A DNA stretch of 64,000 nucleotides. It comes from Fundicoccus sp052116145. Its GTDB lineage: Bacteria; Bacillota; Bacilli; Lactobacillales; Aerococcaceae. The notes under the pieces are model-generated. The model did no database searches. It was given only the letters and a program-made list of their open reading frames with translations, and was not told the DNA's origin. Position numbers and translations under genes: made by a program. The stretch covers positions 124,001 through 188,000 of the forward strand of contig NZ_JBQKLQ010000002.1 in the NCBI RefSeq assembly GCF_052116145.1, read 5' to 3'. Of the stretch, positions 60,425-64,000 are shown piece by piece (positions within the stretch are counted from its first letter, which is position 1; each line of letters opens with the position of its first letter).

Positions 60425-60964
60425 ATTAAACATCCTTTCACCAAGTATAAAAGAACAGAAGGGAAATTAAACAGCTTCTGTTTCTACTTAAAAGCTAACT
60501 CACCCCAGACTCCATCTTAACAAGCGAAAATAGAGTGCGAATAATTTTATCTTTTATAAAAAAAATAGACCGCAACTGAGCTGGTTCAGTGCGATCGAGA
60601 GCAATTTATACAACTGACAAACCGGGGAGGTTTGCTTTTCAATTCAAATCCTATGCATTAACTTGAATTGAAAAGAAAATATATTCATCAAACGAATCGG
60701 CTCTATCCTCATGCCAGCAGGAGCTTAGGTTACCTCGCTTGTTAATTATACTGTCCAATTGCTGAATCTTTAGATTCTATCTCAATAATAATACATAATT
60801 AGCTAGAGTTTAGTTTTTATTGCATAAATGCACAATATTCATCTTTTTTATAAAAAAACTTTCACTTGAATTGGTAAAAGCTGCCAAAGAAGGAAAAACT
60901 AATCCCTACAATTACCAAAATAGGACTTTACCACTCGCGTATCTTAATGCCCGATTCTTATAAA
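60425..60964. other. Regulatory gap between the Rgg pair and the secreted-protein gene
   Basis: Holds the inverted repeat at 60635-60675. A 22-codon frame, MRIEPIRLMNIFSFQFKLMH..., lies on the minus strand across it but lacks a well-spaced ribosome site. No signal-peptide gene of SHP type is convincing. Confidence 0.45.
60635..60675. promoter_or_regulatory. Perfect 13-bp inverted repeat
   Basis: CTTTTCAATTCAA (60635-60647) and TTGAATTGAAAAG (60663-60675) are separated by 15 bases. It lies about 210 bases upstream of the secreted-protein start. It may be an operator for the Rgg-like proteins or an RNA stem. Confidence 0.55.
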
Positions 60965-61849
60965 TTATAAAAGGTCTTGCGTGTCTACTTGCCAATTAAG
61001 CTCAGGCAGTTGGTAAATGCGTTGAAGTTCTTGATAGCGGCTTTCTAATCTATTAGCGAAGAAGCTAGCTTCGATGACAGTAAAATTATGATAGAGGCGC
61101 TCAATTTTCTGAAAGTCTTCAAGACGGTTTTCTTTCAATACATTGTGCAAAGCTTGAGAAATCGTAAAGTGCCCTTGCACACTGTGAAACGTACGATTAA
61201 TGGTAAGGACTTCAAGTTGGTCTAACATTTTCTGGGCATTGTTGGTTTCTTTACGTTTTAAGAACTCAAAATGAGCCTCCCCAATTAAGATAATCAGATT
61301 CAGATTGCGTTCAAGTAAATACGGTTCAGCCGCTCTTTGATAAGTTCGGTTGACATGGTGGAGAATGACAGCACTCTCCATACGATCCATGATAAAGGTA
61401 AACAAATACATTTCTTTAAAGTCCCAATTCTGGACGTTAAAAAGATAGTCCTTGAGTTCCTTTTCTTGTTTGTCAGCCGTTTCGCCTCCCATTCTAAGGC
61501 GCAACTGAATCGCCAGCATGCCGTATATATCATAAGTGCGTTTGGCTTTGCTGGTAAATAACTCTGCCGTTTCGCCCATCAGTTTGATATCGTTTTTGGC
61601 CACAATTTCTGCCATCAACACCTTATCCTCATTAGAAGTCTGAATATTGTGGTCAAAAAGACCGGCTTCTCTAAAACTCAAATCCATTTGACGCAAGATA
61701 TAAAGTAACTTATCAATCGCCAACGTCTGGCCTTTATTAATAAAACGTGAATACGAAGAATGCGAGATGTAATCTCCACAGATATCTTGCATCGATAAAG
61801 CTTTCTTTTTTCGTAAATTCTCAATCAGATCCTTGTGGCTAGTACTCAT
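60965..61849 (-). CDS. Rgg/MutR-type transcriptional regulator, second of a pair
   Basis: The roughly 294-residue protein has an N-terminal helix-turn-helix (DLIENLRKKKALSMQDICGD, then YISHSSYSRFINKGQTLAIDKLLYIL) and a helical repeat domain of about 220 residues, the usual Rgg layout. Rgg proteins commonly bind short secreted peptides. ATG overlaps the stop of the first regulator (ATGA) after GGAGG. Its target is probably nearby; the secreted protein at 58979 is a candidate. Confidence 0.8.
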   Translation of the reverse strand: MSTSHKDLIENLRKKKALSMQDICGDYISHSSYSRFINKGQTLAIDKLLYILRQMDLSFREAGLFDHNIQTSNEDKVLMAEIVAKNDIKLMGETAELFTSKAKRTYDIYGMLAIQLRLRMGGETADKQEKELKDYLFNVQNWDFKEMYLFTFIMDRMESAVILHHVNRTYQRAAEPYLLERNLNLIILIGEAHFEFLKRKETNNAQKMLDQLEVLTINRTFHSVQGHFTISQALHNVLKENRLEDFQKIERLYHNFTVIEASFFANRLESRYQELQRIYQLPELNWQVDTQDLL

Positions 61850-62751
61850 TTGCTTGCCTCCAATTCTTGATGGGGGATATTTAATTCGCGACACGTCTGT
61901 GCAATGAATCGAGATTGATGAGATAAATTTAAGTCTGAAAAAAAGACACTCAGTTTATTGATTTGGTCGACTGCTCGATCTTCCTCGCCTGTGAAATACA
62001 GGTGAATAGTCTGATACAATTTCCGTGACAACTTCCAGCCTAAATCGAGTGAATCAAGGAATATTTCGTCTAACATTTTATAATAACGGTCAGCTTTCTT
62101 TGGTTGTCCGGCTGCGAGATGTTTAATATATAGAATGCCACAGACATAATATAAATTTTCAGCTAAGCCGGGTTCCTTAAGATCTGTTAGTTGCTTTAAA
62201 GGCTTTTTAACAACAGCTTCAGCATCCTTTAATGTCATATAAGGCAATAAAAGTTTCACGCCGAAAAAATCATTGTCGCTTAAACTTTTGCATTGCAACA
62301 TATGTTCTTGGTATTCTTCCAGATACTTTTGACGATCAGGACTTTCTGACAGCTGTTTAGCTAGCGCTGTAGCGACCATTAAAAAACGTTCATCGTGAAC
62401 CTGCCACGCTTCATTGGTTTTAGATTTTTTTTGAGCAGCTGTATATCTGGCTTGATAGTCACCGATTAGTTGCTGAACCAAAGCAAGATTATCGTAACCT
62501 TTGGCGTTGTTTAACATGGCATAATGATGTTTTATTCTGAAGAAATCTAAATGATCTTGTAAAAACATCGCAAACGTCATATGGAGCCGAAACACTAACT
62601 TCATAAAGGAGTCCGACGCCAGAAAGGTTTTCCCACTCACGAACCGAGAGTACGCCGAAGGTGAGATAATCCCTTCACACAACATTTCAACTGTCATATT
62701 TCGATTGCGTCTAATATCATCAATCACTCTACCTAAATTTACTGCCTGCAT
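61846..62751 (-). CDS. Rgg/MutR-type transcriptional regulator, first of a pair
   Basis: The roughly 301-residue protein has LGRVIDDIRRNRNMTVEMLCEGIISPSAYSRFVSGKTF as the helix-turn-helix, and a helical C-terminal domain (LLLPYMTLKDAEAVVKKPL, YYKMLDEIFLDSLDLGWKL) of the Rgg repeat type. It shares layout but not close sequence with the second regulator. ATG at 62751 follows AAAAGGGTGG; the longer frame from 62883 has no site. Translational coupling suggests the two act together, possibly as a heterodimer. Confidence 0.8.
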   Translation of the reverse strand: MQAVNLGRVIDDIRRNRNMTVEMLCEGIISPSAYSRFVSGKTFLASDSFMKLVFRLHMTFAMFLQDHLDFFRIKHHYAMLNNAKGYDNLALVQQLIGDYQARYTAAQKKSKTNEAWQVHDERFLMVATALAKQLSESPDRQKYLEEYQEHMLQCKSLSDNDFFGVKLLLPYMTLKDAEAVVKKPLKQLTDLKEPGLAENLYYVCGILYIKHLAAGQPKKADRYYKMLDEIFLDSLDLGWKLSRKLYQTIHLYFTGEEDRAVDQINKLSVFFSDLNLSHQSRFIAQTCRELNIPHQELEASK

Positions 62752-63355
62752 AGTTGACCACCCTTTTATAAAAAATTCAACACAATAAACCCATTGGTTG
62801 GTATATTTACTTCTAATTTTAACATACCTTTGAATGTTTTGATGATTAATTATTTCGTTTATTAAGAATTCTGCTGGGGACAAAAACTAGTTCATTGGAT
62901 GGCCTATTAGGGAAATGAACTAATCAACGGGTTCAATTTCACTAAAGTATACACACTCCCACTGCCATGCAGGGTTCTCTCTTCCAGCGATTATTAATGG
63001 CTTCTATTAAGTAAATATTTCGATTGTTTTTGAAATAGTAGTTGATTGATTTAGTTTCCTTGAACGCAACAGCTTGTCAATTTTATATTGGCTTCAGCGT
63101 TGTTTTTAAAGGCAATCACACCTATTCAAAAAAGCCGTCGCGAATAGCCGACGGCGGAATATCAGAGTCTTTTCTTATTGATTCTGTCAAAGCGGGCAGC
63201 CACTATTAAACAATAAGGAGTCCGCTAGTTTCTTTCAAGGTCGACTATGCAAAAGCTGGCTTCTGGTTAATACGACGGGAACGAGTAGGAAGGACTCCTA
63301 GCGTTGTTTAACAAATGAGGCTGGGGCTCGCCTTCTAACACTAGAAGTCTGTTAA
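62752..63355. other. Gap upstream of the Rgg pair
   Basis: Contains a terminator at 63128-63155 and a minus-strand TTGACA near 63074, with no clear -10. A 15-codon plus-strand frame, MQGSLFQRLLMASIK (62969-63016), has the size of a peptide gene but no ribosome site. No other gene was seen. Confidence 0.4.
63128..63155 (-). terminator. Terminator upstream of the Rgg pair
   Basis: GCCGTCG and CGACGGC form a 7-bp stem followed on the minus strand by TTTTTT. It probably ends the transcript from the two small genes at 63356-64000. Confidence 0.85.
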
Positions 63356-63676
63356 TTAATAACGATCGCGAGGAGACTTAGGGTCATGAGGGTCATGACT
63401 TGGCACTCTAAAAGGAGAGTCACTTTCTTCTTGTGAAACTTCTGCTGCTTTCTCTTTAGCAGCAGCGTTCGCTCTATAAGTATCACGGTTACGAAGATGG
63501 TCTGGGTCATGAGGGTCTTTCATAAGGTTGCTGGCAGGACGAGAATTTTCTTTGCGGGTAACCTGCTTTTCTGTTCGACTAGCCTTGTCAGAATGCTTGA
63601 GGTGGTCTGGGTGGTGGGGATCCTTACTCGTTTCTTTTTCGATTAGGTCGTCAGTATGAGTTTCATGTTTTTTCAA
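63356..63676 (-). CDS. Small charged protein with repeated DPHDPDHL motif
   Basis: The protein has about 106 residues and is highly hydrophilic, with no signal peptide or membrane segment. KDPHHPDHLKHSD, KDPHDPDHLRNRD and SHDPHDPKSPRD are three spaced copies of one motif, separated by Lys/Glu/Ala-rich linkers (NAAAKEKAAEVSQEE). TTG at 63676 lies 6 bases after AAAAGGAG; the longer frame overlaps the upstream gene and lacks a site. The His/Asp pattern could bind metal, but no known family was recognised. It follows another uncharacterised gene closely. Confidence 0.65.
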   Translation of the reverse strand: MKKHETHTDDLIEKETSKDPHHPDHLKHSDKASRTEKQVTRKENSRPASNLMKDPHDPDHLRNRDTYRANAAAKEKAAEVSQEESDSPFRVPSHDPHDPKSPRDRY

Positions 63677-63695
63677 ATGAAGGCTCCTTTTCATT

Positions 63696-64000
63696 TTAGT
63701 TGGTGGTCCATTCGTTGGCGGTGTAGTGGCCGGTGTCTGTCTGGCTAAATTCGGTCGCCAGGTGGAGGGCTTTGCCGTCATAGGCGTAAAGTAGCGCATC
63801 GTTAATCAGCAGCGCATAAGTGGCTTCCGTGTTCGTTAGGGTCGCGTCAACGAGCTCGACCTTCGTGTCTTGCGGGAAACTTGTGTTGGTTTCTAAGTGC
63901 ATGGCCAGTACTTTCTGGACGAAATCGTTAGGCGTGTCGAAAGCCATCAGAAAATCGTTGTGGTCCTCTAAGTAAGTATCAAAGTTATGTTGCAGGAGTT
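63696..64000 (-). CDS. Uncharacterised protein, 5' end off the right edge
   Basis: The minus-strand frame is open from the window edge (64000) to a stop at 63696, giving at least 101 residues: DTYLEDHNDFLMAFDTPNDF, LETNTSFPQDTKVELVDATL, ATYALLINDALLYAYDGKAL, and a C-terminal TGHYTANEWTTN. No start codon needs to lie inside the window. No family was recognised. The DPHDPDHL gene begins about 20 bases after its stop. Confidence 0.7.
   Translation of the reverse strand, partial: LLQHNFDTYLEDHNDFLMAFDTPNDFVQKVLAMHLETNTSFPQDTKVELVDATLTNTEATYALLINDALLYAYDGKALHLATEFSQTDTGHYTANEWTTN

Noticed and set aside
60597..60675. SHP-type signalling peptide gene (22-codon minus-strand frame)
   Set aside because: It lacks a ribosome site at normal distance and the hydrophobic tail typical of SHP peptides.
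1..64000. tRNA, rRNA, insertion-sequence or prophage genes
   Set aside because: No cloverleaf with a GTTCGAATC-type loop, no rRNA signature and no transposase, integrase or phage structural motif were seen on either strand by reading; a tRNA or profile scan would confirm this.

Overview
The window looks like chromosome from a low-GC Gram-positive bacterium of the order Lactobacillales. The evidence is strong AGGAGG ribosome sites, intrinsic terminators, a Met-type T-box, CcpA (cre)-like boxes, PTS components, Rgg-type regulators, and LysM and G5 surface proteins. A member of the Aerococcaceae or Carnobacteriaceae would fit, but that is inference and the genus cannot be read from the sequence. 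No rRNA, tRNA, transposase, phage gene or CRISPR array was seen.

Layout. 1-4.7 kb: a metallophosphoesterase cut by the left edge, an orphan amino-acid-binding protein behind a leader-peptide attenuator, a 31-bp tandem array, glyoxalase II and a TetR regulator. 4.8-6.3 kb: an ExbB/ExbD-like proton-channel pair with a third small membrane protein. 6.5-9.9 kb: a three-gene polysaccharide-synthase operon. 10.2-15.3 kb: aquaporin, a MarR-controlled ABC exporter and a second ABC exporter. 15.4-16.6 kb: a 42-bp tandem array. 16.8-17.7 kb: a 2-keto-3-deoxygluconate permease. 18-27.5 kb: an L-arabinose locus (araBDA, araR, a sugar ABC importer and an unexpected PTS IIB gene). 28.1-28.7 kb: a second 31-bp array. 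28.9-31.6 kb: a beta-glucoside unit (IIA, 6-phospho-beta-glucosidase, GntR). 31.9-35.1 kb: a large LysM/G5 secreted protein. 35.2-38.5 kb: a second, decaying beta-glucoside unit. 39-42 kb: sixA, a flavin-fold protein, a Cys-rich copper-binding protein and cinA. 42-44.8 kb: secreted proteins, including a LysM/peptidase protein and a broken duplicate of its tail. 46-50.1 kb: sucrose locus (sacA, scrA, scrR). 50.1-54.5 kb: a uracil/hypoxanthine-DNA glycosylase, T-box plus MetQ, a rhodanese and FabV. 54.5-56.4 kb: AllD-like dehydrogenase and an SDR. 56.6-57.2 kb: a fourth repeat array. 57.6-64 kb: an XRE regulator pair, a secreted protein, a coupled Rgg-like pair and two small uncharacterised genes.

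The catabolic genes form sugar-specific modules (arabinose, sucrose, beta-glucosides), each with its own regulator; several carry cre-like sites. The most unusual content is four families of intergenic tandem repeats, each accompanied by a small hairpin element with paired changes in its stem. Other oddities are the ExbB/ExbD-like trio in a bacterium with one membrane, the compact polysaccharide operon with a HEAT-like partner, and three solute-binding proteins without a lipobox. Two of those binding proteins are solitary and sit behind RNA attenuators.
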